This document shows, piece after piece, positions 16,548 through 23,730 of a stretch of 56,400 nucleotides of DNA. Under the pieces are notes generated by a model. It searched no databases. It was not told the DNA's origin and saw only the letters and a program-made list of their open reading frames with translations. Origin of the DNA: Deltaproteobacteria bacterium (GTDB lineage Bacteria; Desulfobacterota; Desulfobacteria; Desulfobacterales; Desulfosarcinaceae); NCBI GenBank assembly GCA_002747175.1, contig PDTK01000005.1, positions 1 through 56,400 of the forward strand, written 5' to 3'. Positions within the stretch are counted from its first letter, which is position 1, and each line of letters starts with the position of its first letter. The position numbers and the translations under genes were made by a program.

Positions 16548-17366
16548 TCAATTTTTCAGGAAAGCGACATGAATCTTGTCGACCACTGAAAAAATCAGGA
16601 AAACAATGCCGGAAACCATGATGATCGAAGCGCCCGATGTCAGATTGTAGCTGTATGAAAACCAGAGACCGACAGCCGTAAACACCGCTCCGAGGATACT
16701 TGACAGCACCATCATTTGAGCCAGGGAGTTGGCGTATTTTTCAACGATATATGGTGGGATCGTCAAAAGGGCAATGACCAGAACAAGACCGACGACCTGT
16801 ATCACCAAAACAATGGTAATTGCCAGTATGCCCACCAGGCCGAAATAAAGCTTTTTAACCGGCACGCCTCTGATTCGGGCGAATTCCTCATCATAGGACA
16901 TGGCCAGTATGTCCTGGTAATAATAAACAACCAGGGCGACCATGATCAATCCCACAACAGAAATGATGAAAAGATCCACCCTGGGTACGGTGAGGATACT
17001 TCCAAACAGATAACTCATCAGATCCACGTTATAGCCAGGTGTTAAATCGATCAAAATAATGCCAAAGGCCATGCCGATCGCCCATACGACCCCAATGATC
17101 GTATCCGCACGATGTTTGGCGGTGTGACTGATGGCCGCCATTACCATGGCGGCGAACAAAGAGAAGCCGATGGTGCCCGGCAGATAAGGCCAGTTGAAAA
17201 AAAACGCCAGGCCGATGCCACCATATGCAGCATGGGCGATACCACCGGCAAGAAAGACGATGCGATTAACCACCACGAGGGTGCCCATGATACCGCAGAT
17301 AAGGCTGATCAACAGGCCGGCGGCCAGCGCGTTGCGCATGAAATCGAATTGCAGGGCTTCAATCAT
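16548..17366 (-). CDS. znuB: metal ABC transporter permease, ZnuB/ABC-3 family
   Basis: Inner-membrane channel of a Zn/Mn/Fe-type importer, 272 residues with about eight hydrophobic segments. Family marks include FLAGGIAHAAYGGIGLAFF near 34, HRADTIIGVVWAIGMAFGIILI near 85-106, YDEEFARIRGVPVKKLYFGL near 155-175 and VVGLVLVIALLTIPPYIV near 193. It starts 5 bp after the ATPase stop, so the two form an operon. The metal is likely zinc by analogy with the histidine-rich binding protein encoded nearby. Confidence 0.88.
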   Translation of the reverse strand: MIEALQFDFMRNALAAGLLISLICGIMGTLVVVNRIVFLAGGIAHAAYGGIGLAFFFNWPYLPGTIGFSLFAAMVMAAISHTAKHRADTIIGVVWAIGMAFGIILIDLTPGYNVDLMSYLFGSILTVPRVDLFIISVVGLIMVALVVYYYQDILAMSYDEEFARIRGVPVKKLYFGLVGILAITIVLVIQVVGLVLVIALLTIPPYIVEKYANSLAQMMVLSSILGAVFTAVGLWFSYSYNLTSGASIIMVSGIVFLIFSVVDKIHVAFLKN

Positions 17367-17371
17367 CGGAT

Positions 17372-18142
17372 CTACATTTCATGGTTTTTCAGCACCCGGT
17401 GAGGCAGACCGTGGGCCACCAGCTCAACGGGACAGACTTCTTCGACGGTGCAGGGATACATGGTTTCCAGCATGTCGCCGGTGATTTCGGCCTGGTCATG
17501 ATAATGCAGCTTTTTGTTGACGCAGGCCACGGATTTCACATACCGGGATATCACCAGCAGATCATGGCTGACAACCAGAACCGTTATGTCCTGGTTGAGC
17601 TCCTGAAGAAGCCGGTAAAACGCAGCCTGCCCCTTGGTGTCGATGCTGGCCGTGGGTTCATCCAGCAACAGAAGCCTGGGCCGGGACACCAGTGCCCGCG
17701 CGATGAACACCCGCTGACGTTGCCCTCCGGAAAGCATGCCGATTTTCTTGTCGGCGAAGTCCGCCATTTCCATACGCTCCAAAGCGGCCAGCGATTCTGT
17801 GCGGACGGCAGGCGATCGCCGTGAAAAGCGTTTGCCCGGTTCGATTTTCCCCATCTGCACCACGTCAAGCGACGTAATCGGAAAGCTGCTGTTGGTGTGA
17901 ACATTTTGCGGCACATAGCCAATACATGTGGAAGCTGTTTGGGGAGATTTTCCATCAACGCGAACCATCCCCTTTTTCGGCGCCAACAAACCCAACATCA
18001 GTTTCAATAAGGTGGTCTTGCCGCCGCCGTTGGGCCCTATAATGGCCATGAAATCCTTTTGGCGGACGGTAAGGTTCACGCCTTCAAGAACGTTTTCCCC
18101 GCCATACGCATAATCAAGATCTTTAATCTCAACGATCGACAT
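17372..18142 (-). CDS. znuC: metal ABC transporter ATPase, ZnuC family
   Basis: ATPase of the Znu-type importer, 256 residues: Walker A GPNGGGKTT near 37-45, Q-loop GYVPQ near 75, signature LSGGQRQRVFIARAL near 135-149, Walker B RLLLLDEPTA near 154, H-loop VVSHDL near 191. The C-terminal extension contains CTVEEVCPVELVAHG, whose two cysteines might sense metal; that is inference. The ATG at 18142 lies only 2 bp from repeat A copy 5, and the ribosome-binding position is occupied by the repeat's own sequence, with no clear Shine-Dalgarno. Confidence 0.88.
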   Translation of the reverse strand: MSIVEIKDLDYAYGGENVLEGVNLTVRQKDFMAIIGPNGGGKTTLLKLMLGLLAPKKGMVRVDGKSPQTASTCIGYVPQNVHTNSSFPITSLDVVQMGKIEPGKRFSRRSPAVRTESLAALERMEMADFADKKIGMLSGGQRQRVFIARALVSRPRLLLLDEPTASIDTKGQAAFYRLLQELNQDITVLVVSHDLLVISRYVKSVACVNKKLHYHDQAEITGDMLETMYPCTVEEVCPVELVAHGLPHRVLKNHEM

Positions 18143-18144
18143 AA

Positions 18145-18200
18145 CGCTTACCGGCTGTGCCTTATAGATGATTGGTTGCTTCTACCCCGTGGTTGAATAC
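18145..18200 (+). repeat. repeat A, copy 5 (tail), merging into repeat B
   Basis: CGCTTACCGGCTGTGCC and GGTTGCTTCTACCCCGTG follow the tail of copy 1. It begins immediately upstream of the znuC start codon, and its TACCCCGTG end merges into repeat B copy 2 (18183-18220). Confidence 0.7.
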
Positions 18201-18220
18201 AAAATGTGAAAGTTATCGTT
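18183..18220 (+). repeat. repeat B, copy 2
   Basis: TACCCCGTGGTTGAATAC, then AAAATGTGAAAGTTATCGTT, matches 14868-14902 apart from a four-base insertion. Confidence 0.65.
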
Positions 18221-18237
18221 AATATCTGAGATAATAA

Positions 18238-18306
18238 CCTGGATTGAGCCATTGGTGGTTGGCAGTTAGCTTTCAGCAAAATGATTCCGGTTCGTTAACG
18301 AAAAGC
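18238..18306 (-). repeat. repeat D, copy 1
   Basis: Read on the minus strand, GCTTTTCGTTAACGAACCGG and the following ten bases match 28223-28252 at 29 of 30 positions, and the similarity continues more weakly to GGCTCAATCCAGG at the far end (69 bp in all). Confidence 0.8.
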
Positions 18307-18360
18307 ATGGCGTCACCGGCCAGGTCAAGCCCGGATGTCTTGTAAATATACGAAACAAAG

Positions 18361-18395
18361 TGGCTAACGGCTAAAAGCGAATCGCTTATTTCAGG
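18361..18395 (-). repeat. repeat C, copy 3
   Basis: Reverse complement of CCTGAAATAAGCGATTCGC, then TTTTAGCCGTTAGCCA. It lies just past the 3' end of the znuA-like gene. Confidence 0.7.
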
Positions 18396-18397
18396 TT

Positions 18398-19303
18398 TTA
18401 TTTCAATGCGGCCCCGAATTTATCCGCAATCTGACGCAGATTGGCCAGCCAGTCTTCGGCCAAAGGGTTGGCAAAGGCCACCTGGCCGCCGATCTCCCGG
18501 GCAATCAGTTTGGCACTTTTGGTTGAAAACTGGGGCTGGACGAAAATCACCTTGATTCCTTTTTCCCTGGCATGCTCGATCAATTCTTTCAGTTGGCCTG
18601 GTTTGGGGGCCTTGCCTTCAATCTCGATGGGCACCTGTTTTAACCCATAGGCACGTGCAAAATAACCCCAGGCTGGATGAAACACCATGAACCCAAGGCC
18701 CTTTTTCCCTGTGAAGGTCTCTTTCAAATCGGCGTCCAATTGGTCTATCCTCGCCGAAAATACCTTGAAATTGGCGCCATAGGCACTCCGATGTTCAGGA
18801 TCGGCCTCCTGCAAAGCAGCCAGTATGGCACGGGCCTGGATTTTCACCAATGGTGGTGACAGCCATATGTGAGGATCAAGTCCGGTGGGCTCATGGCCGC
18901 CTTTATGTTGTTTTTCTTCATGGCAATCATGATGGTGGTACGCCGCCATGGCATGCTTTTCAATGCGATGGTCCGTATGGACCACCCGCATGTTGGGATT
19001 GGTTGCCGCAATTTTTTCAAGCCAAACATTTTCGAACGGAACACCGATGGCAAAATAGTTTTTTGCCTTTGAAAGATCAGCCATCTGTTGGGGTGTGGGC
19101 TCATATGTGGCGGGGCTGGAACCGGGCTGGACCATTACCTGAACATCCACTAAATTCTTGCCAATTTGTTGCACAAAGTATTTTTGAGGCACAATACTGA
19201 CAAATACGGGGAGTTTGTCGGCCGAGAAACAATTGCCCTGCGAGACAAAGAGAATAAAAAGAATAGCGATAACAAAGATAGGCATTCTGAACAGTCGTTT
19301 CAT
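18398..19303 (-). CDS. znuA: metal ABC transporter substrate-binding protein, ZnuA family
   Basis: Periplasmic zinc (or manganese) binding protein, 301 residues. Signal peptide about 1-25 (IFVIAILFILFVSQGNCFS). It has the ZinT/ZnuA-type fold marks: VSIVPQKYFVQQIGKNLVDVQVMVQPG, ATYEPTPQQMADLSKAKNYFAIG, a histidine-rich loop near 120-145 (HHHDCHEEKQHKGGH) and DPHIWLSPPL, which supplies a metal ligand. The ATG at 19303 has AAAGGA five bases upstream; longer frames run into repeat A. It is separated from znuCB by 255 bp of repeats, so it is probably a separate unit. A 13-bp palindrome 73 bp upstream may be its operator. Confidence 0.88.
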   Translation of the reverse strand: MKRLFRMPIFVIAILFILFVSQGNCFSADKLPVFVSIVPQKYFVQQIGKNLVDVQVMVQPGSSPATYEPTPQQMADLSKAKNYFAIGVPFENVWLEKIAATNPNMRVVHTDHRIEKHAMAAYHHHDCHEEKQHKGGHEPTGLDPHIWLSPPLVKIQARAILAALQEADPEHRSAYGANFKVFSARIDQLDADLKETFTGKKGLGFMVFHPAWGYFARAYGLKQVPIEIEGKAPKPGQLKELIEHAREKGIKVIFVQPQFSTKSAKLIAREIGGQVAFANPLAEDWLANLRQIADKFGAALK

Positions 19304-19334
19304 CTGAATCCTTTTCATGCGGACTTGCTTTTCG

Positions 19335-19378
19335 TGTAAACGCGCACAGGGTACCGCATCGAATTTTACCGGTAAGCA
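19335..19378 (+). repeat. repeat A, copy 6 (partial)
   Basis: GTAAACGCGCACAGGGTACC, then GCATC and TTTTACCGGTAAGC. It corresponds to the left arm of copy 1, 32 bp upstream of znuA. Confidence 0.6.
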
Positions 19379-19388
19379 ATAATATTGC
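19376..19388. promoter_or_regulatory. 13-bp perfect palindrome upstream of znuA (candidate operator)
   Basis: GCAATAATATTGC lies 73 bp upstream of the znuA start. An AT-rich perfect palindrome at this distance suits a Fur/Zur-family site, but the sequence is not a textbook Zur box. Confidence 0.35.
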
Positions 19389-19436
19389 ATTGTTTTTATG
19401 AACGCAAGATAGATGGCATCCTTGGGGAGAAAAATT

Positions 19437-19476
19437 GTAAGCCTCACGGGAACCGCATCGGCTTTGTCACCGGTTG
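19437..19476 (+). repeat. repeat A, copy 7 (partial, diverged)
   Basis: GTAAGCCTCACGGGAACCGC, then ATCGGCTTTGTCACCGG, follows the left arm of copy 1 with several changes. Confidence 0.5.
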
Positions 19477-19488
19477 CCTTTTTGATGT

Positions 19489-19534
19489 TCTGGTGGGAAT
19501 TGTTTCATAAATCTGGTGGGAATTGTTTCATAAA
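19489..19534 (+). repeat. perfect 23-bp tandem direct repeat
   Basis: TCTGGTGGGAATTGTTTC, then ATAAA, occurs twice without change (19489-19511 and 19512-19534). It abuts the left end of the 145-bp inverted-repeat element. It may be a transposon-end remnant; no element could be named. Confidence 0.8.
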
Positions 19535-19679
19535 TAGGGTCCATCCGGAAATGGCCATTTGTCCGATATCTGCGTTATAAGAAGATTTTTATCCCTCGGA
19601 ATATCAACCATATGCCTCCGATAAAAATTGTCTTAAACCCTGATCTCGACTCAATTTGCCTATTTCCGGCCGGACACTA
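19535..19679. mobile_element. 145-bp MITE-like element with terminal inverted repeats
   Basis: The left end TAGGGTCCATCCGGAAATGG and the reverse complement of the right end, TAGTGTCCGGCCGGAAATAG, match at 16 of 20 positions and continue with weaker similarity. No coding frame is present. The right end recurs alone at 15075-15116, which supports mobility. It may derive from a larger insertion sequence not present here. Confidence 0.6.
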
Positions 19680-19717
19680 CATAGCGGTCGTACACCCGAA
19701 ATTGTGGCAGATCGGAT

Positions 19718-20326
19718 TTAAACGTTTTCAAGGCGATCCGTTTTGCGTTTCCTGCTCCATCCGGAAATGCCGATCAGACCTGTACCAAGCAGTAGCAGGG
19801 TTGCCGGTTCGGGCACAGGTGCGGGCGTGCTTCTTTCCACAAAAAAACCGATTATGTGGCCCAGGGCGCCTTCATCGTTCCAAATTGAAGTCCTTGCCCA
19901 CATGGCCGCATACTGCTCCGATCCGGGGCCATAACCGTCATTCGGCTCACCAACGTTCCGATGGGTAGATGCCCATGCCTCATTGGTCGCCCATTGCCGG
20001 CCGGCGGCGGACAGCCGGTTGTCTGCGCTTTTTTGGAAATCACGAAGCCAGTATGCTTCATGATTTTTCGTGCCGAAAATAAGATTTGCGATTGTATCTT
20101 GTTCCGCCTGTTCTGTTATCGGTGCAAGAGACCACAGGCTTGATAAAAGCAGGGCATCAATCGTATTCCACGCTTTATGATCGCGATCTTCGTATATCCA
20201 ATGTGGATAATCCTGCCCGTATGGGCCGGCGTTCGATTTTTCAACGAACATGGCATATGCCGCAGCGCTCCCCGGCAGGCCTAAAACAAAGGACAGCAAC
20301 AAACAAAATATGGATAATTTTCTCAT
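19718..20326 (-). CDS. PEP-CTERM protein with C-type-lectin-like features
   Basis: Exported protein destined for exosortase processing and surface or matrix attachment. 202 residues: signal peptide about 1-23 (LSIFCLLLSFVLGLPGSAAA), a central region with WASTHRNVGEPND and later SIWND, the EPN and WND signatures of C-type-lectin-like calcium/sugar sites, and a C-terminal VPEPATLLLLGTG, hydrophobic helix and RKRK tail, which is a canonical PEP-CTERM sorting signal. AGGGAGG lies six bases before the ATG. No exosortase or EPS genes are in view. A second exported protein with a different C-terminal tail lies at 15135. Confidence 0.85.
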   Translation of the reverse strand: MRKLSIFCLLLSFVLGLPGSAAAYAMFVEKSNAGPYGQDYPHWIYEDRDHKAWNTIDALLLSSLWSLAPITEQAEQDTIANLIFGTKNHEAYWLRDFQKSADNRLSAAGRQWATNEAWASTHRNVGEPNDGYGPGSEQYAAMWARTSIWNDEGALGHIIGFFVERSTPAPVPEPATLLLLGTGLIGISGWSRKRKTDRLENV

Positions 20327-20687
20327 GACGAACCTCCCTTTTACAGATGGTCGGTAAAACAATTGTGTTTTTTAAGAAGCAGTAATCGAAGTAGAAAAAA
20401 ATTGTAACCATAAATATAGCAAACACTGTACCAATCATTTAACCTACTGATAATAAAATATATATTTATATTCAACGGCGGATGCGAGCTGTGAAAACTG
20501 CTTTAAAATGATGCAGCGAAATATATAAACCATCTATATCTCATTGTTATCATGAACAATAAACCAATTTGCACCAAAATGAGGCAATTTTCGTGGTGCA
20601 TGATAACGCTCCTTTCGGATTGTGTCGCCCTCCGTCGTTGCGTAAAAAGGCTTGCGTTGATTGCATCAAAATTGATATTCTACGGTT
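20327..20687. other. 361-bp AT-rich divergent promoter region
   Basis: No gene is supported. It is AT-rich around 20395-20480 and must hold the promoters for the leftward PEP-CTERM gene and the rightward lut operon. At 20615-20648, read on the minus strand, is an 11-codon stretch encoding FLRNDGGRHNP that mirrors one at 247-279. Confidence 0.6.
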
Positions 20688-21446
20688 ATGGAAATTCCAC
20701 TTCACAATGCGATGGATGGCCCGCCCGTATCCCTTTTCATCCAATGTCTGGTCGACGGTTTCTTCCCGGAAGTCGGCGAGGCCATGGTGCATATTTTAGA
20801 GTCCCTTGGCCTTCGAACGGACTATCCTGCGGACCAGACCTGTTGCGGCCAGCCGGCCTTCAACGCCGGCTACCGCACAGAAGCCCGACGGGCGGCCCGG
20901 CATTTTATCGAAGTGTTCGAATCGTCTGACCGAATCGTGTGCCCCTCCGGTTCCTGCGTCCACATGGTCCGTGAGTACTATCCCCTGTTATTCGAAACAG
21001 AACCCCGCTGGCAGCATCGGGCAGTGGCCGTGGCCGAAAAAACGTTCGAATTCTCCGAATTTCTCGTAGACGTTCTGGGTGTGGAAGATCTTGGATCACG
21101 CTATGCGGGGCGTATCACTTACCACGACTCCTGTCACCTGCTGCGCGGTATCAGCGTTGGCCGACAGCCGAGGCGTTTGCTCAAAAATATTCGTGGTGCC
21201 GAATTCATAGAAATGCCCGAGTCGGACCGTTGCTGCGGATTTGGCGGCGCTTTTTCTGTCAAGTATGCGGAGATTTCCACGGCCATGCTGGAAAACAAGG
21301 TGGGATGCATCGTCGCCAGTGGTGCGGATCTGGTGGTCGGCTGCGATGCAGGCTGCCTCATGAACATCCAGGGAATGCTGGACCGCAAAGGATTGGGAAT
21401 AAAGACCATGCATATTTCCCAGTTGCTGGCCCGGGGAATGGATTAG
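20688..21446 (+). CDS. lutA: LutA-type (Fe-S) oxidoreductase, lactate utilisation
   Basis: Subunit of the LutABC (LldEFG) complex that oxidises L-lactate to pyruvate. 252 residues, the usual length, with two CCG domains: TCCGQPAFNAGY near 46-57 and a second with YHDSCHLLRG near 145 and RCCGFGGAFSVKYAEIS near 181-197. These cysteine-rich motifs bind Fe-S or heterodisulfide-type clusters. lutB follows after 3 bp. The ribosome site is weak. This is an L-lactate system by family, complementing the D-lactate-type flavoprotein at 2048. Confidence 0.9.
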   Translation: MEIPLHNAMDGPPVSLFIQCLVDGFFPEVGEAMVHILESLGLRTDYPADQTCCGQPAFNAGYRTEARRAARHFIEVFESSDRIVCPSGSCVHMVREYYPLLFETEPRWQHRAVAVAEKTFEFSEFLVDVLGVEDLGSRYAGRITYHDSCHLLRGISVGRQPRRLLKNIRGAEFIEMPESDRCCGFGGAFSVKYAEISTAMLENKVGCIVASGADLVVGCDAGCLMNIQGMLDRKGLGIKTMHISQLLARGMD

Positions 21447-21449
21447 CCC

Positions 21450-22893
21450 ATGGCGCAAGTGACCACGCAGCAATACCGCCACAAAGCCGCCGAGGGTATC
21501 GGGAATCCGGTGCTGCAAAAAACGCTGGCCAACCTTCAGGACAAATTCGGAAAGGGTGCTGCCCAGGCATACCGTCGGCTTCCGGAAGGACCGGGTTTGC
21601 GCTTGGTGGCCCACGACATACGCATGGAGTCCATCGCGTATCTGGACATTCTGCTCGATCGGCTCACGGCGACCATCGAGCAGAATGGCGGCAGGGTGTT
21701 CTTCGCCCATGACGCAGATGCCGCAGTGGGTTACATTCGCCGGCTGGCCCGGGAAAAAGCGGTTCGCCGCGTGGTCAAGGGCAAATCCATGGTTTCCGAG
21801 GAGATCGGCCTCAACGAAGTCCTGGAAGCGGATGGGATCGACGTAACCGAAACCGATCTGGGGGAATACATTGTTCAATTGGCCGGCGAGCAGCCTTCGC
21901 ATATCATCGCTCCGGCCGCCCACAAGACCCGATTCGATATCGGGCGCCTGTTTCAGGAATCATTGGGCATTGATTACAGTGACGATCCCCCCACCCTGAC
22001 CTGGGCCGCCCGCAAGGCATTGCGTGAAAAGTTTTTGTCCGCTGATATGGGAATCACCGGCTGCAACCTGGCCTGCGCCGAAACCGGACATATCGCGGTG
22101 GTCTCCAACGAGGGCAACATTCGCATGTCCTCTACCCTGCCACGCATACATGTGGCCGTGATGGGCATGGAGCGGGTGATCGCACGGCTGGAGGACCACG
22201 ACATCCTGCTGCGCCTGCTGACCCGTGCGGCGGCGGTCCAGAACATGGCGACCTATGTCAATTATATCGGCGGCCCCCGGCGGCCCCCGGCGGCCCGAAC
22301 AGGCCGATGGACCGGAGGAATTTCATCTGGTAGTACTGGACAACGGGCGCTCCAAAATCCTCGCCGATACGCGTTTCAGGGAAATACTCTGCTGCATCCG
22401 CTGTGCCGCCTGTCTGAACATTTGTCCGGTATACGGAAAAATCGGCGGCCATGCCTACGGATATCCATATTCGGGTCCGGTCGGCGCCGTGGTAACCCCA
22501 CTGCTGGTGGGCATCAACCGCGCCCGGCACCTGTGCCAGGGAGAGACCCTGTGCGGAGCCTGTAAAAATGCTTGCCCAATCAATATCGATATTCCGCGTA
22601 TGCTGCTGGAGCTGCGTGCCCAACTGGCCGACGGCGATCCAAAATGGGATGTGGCCCGTGCCAACCCCATCGAAAAAATAGCCTATACTGCCTGGTCCCA
22701 CATCGTCGATGATCGACGATTATACGATCTATGCCTGAAAGCCGGCAATTTGTTTCAGAAACTGATGCCCATGACCGCAGAGGGCATGATCCGGCGACTT
22801 CCCAAGCCCCTGGACGGGTGGACCCGCAGCCGAGACCTGCCGCCCCTGGCCCGCAAACGGTTCGCCCAACGGTACAAGGAACGCAACCAATGA
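21450..22893 (+). pseudogene. lutB: LutB (Fe-S and LUD subunit), frameshifted by a 10-bp tandem duplication
   Basis: Iron-sulfur subunit of lactate oxidation. The first frame (21450 to about 22290) encodes the LUD/LutB N-terminal domain (VKGKSMVSEEIGLNEVLEADG, then GITGCNLACAETG). The rest continues in another frame to 22893 with the two ferredoxin motifs CIRCAACLNICPVY and CGACKNACPINIDIP. The switch is at GGCGGCCCCC, present twice in tandem (22269-22278, 22279-22288). Removing one 10-base copy restores one continuous frame reading GGPRRPEQADGPEEFH. As it stands the first frame runs out of frame to a stop at 22563-22565. lutC overlaps the stop by ATGA, so the operon is otherwise normal. A real mutation, slippage-based phase switching or a sequencing error are all possible. 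Confidence 0.85.
22269..22288 (+). repeat. 10-bp tandem duplication causing the lutB frameshift
   Basis: Two copies of GGCGGCCCCC, followed by a third partial GGCGGCCC. The extra ten bases shift the reading frame. Confidence 0.9.
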
Positions 22894-23693
22894 AAGGCAA
22901 TCAGCGGGACCGTTTTCTGGGAACCGTGCGAAGCGCACTTGGCCATGCCGGTGATTTATCCAGGCAGGCGCCCAACGGGTTGTTTCCCACGCACCCCTCG
23001 GAGAAAAGTCTGGCGAGGCTCGAAAGGATCCGTCATCGCCAGGAAGATGAGCGGGATGCGTTGATCCAACGGTTGAAAACAGCCGCGGAGCCCATCAGCC
23101 TTGAAGTCCATTGTGTAAGCAGCGCTTCCGGGGCGGCAACGGTTATGGTCGATAAAATTGTCTCCGTCCCCACGGAATGGAACGGCCCCCGCCAGGTGTG
23201 TACCTGGAACGACCCCCTAATCGATTCCCTGGGGCTCAAATCCTTGTTGGCCAAGCACGGTATTCCCGTGGTCTCCATGACCGATTTTGTTCCTCTGGCG
23301 GATGCAGACCGGATATCCGCCGATCAGCAAGCGGCCCTGAGAAAAGGGGTTGTAGACAGTTTTGTGGGGATCACCACCGCGGATTTCTGTGTGGCCGATA
23401 CCGGCACCCTGGTGTTGCGCACGCGGCCCGGTCAGCCCCGCAGCGTCTCCCTGGTACCATCCATCCACATGGCCGTAATCACCGCAGACCGAATCGTGGC
23501 TAACTTCAAGGAACTTTATGCCATTTTGCGTTGGAACAGCCCTGATGACGGAGTTGATCTGTCCACCTGCATGACTTTTATCTCAGGACCGAGCAAAACT
23601 GCCGACATCGAGGCCACCCTGGTTCACGGTGCCCATGGGCCCAGGGCCATGGTTCTAATCGTAATCTACAAAAAAAATAGCTTACGGCAATGA
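22890..23693 (+). CDS. lutC: LutC-type LUD-domain protein, lactate utilisation
   Basis: Third component of the L-lactate oxidation complex. 267 residues with a short N-terminal helical region, then a LUD domain containing GITTADFCVADTGTLVLRT near 169-187, SLVPSIHMAVI near 194 and the terminal MTFISGPSKTADIEATLVHGAHGP, a hallmark of LutC/YkgG. The ATG overlaps the lutB stop (ATGA), so translation is expected to be coupled to lutB; the frameshift upstream may therefore reduce its expression. LutC is typically cytoplasmic. Confidence 0.9.
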   Translation: MKGNQRDRFLGTVRSALGHAGDLSRQAPNGLFPTHPSEKSLARLERIRHRQEDERDALIQRLKTAAEPISLEVHCVSSASGAATVMVDKIVSVPTEWNGPRQVCTWNDPLIDSLGLKSLLAKHGIPVVSMTDFVPLADADRISADQQAALRKGVVDSFVGITTADFCVADTGTLVLRTRPGQPRSVSLVPSIHMAVITADRIVANFKELYAILRWNSPDDGVDLSTCMTFISGPSKTADIEATLVHGAHGPRAMVLIVIYKKNSLRQ

Positions 23694-23730
23694 CCATGGC
23701 AACGAGAGGTCTGGCAAACCGCTCCATTTC

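Larger units (their letters stand above)
19304..19717. other. 414-bp intergenic region: repeats and a small inverted-repeat element
   Basis: No gene seen. It holds repeat A copies 6 and 7, a 13-bp palindrome (19376-19388), two perfect 23-bp direct repeats (19489-19534) and a 145-bp inverted-repeat element (19535-19679). It lies upstream of znuA and past the 3' end of the PEP-CTERM gene. Confidence 0.75.
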
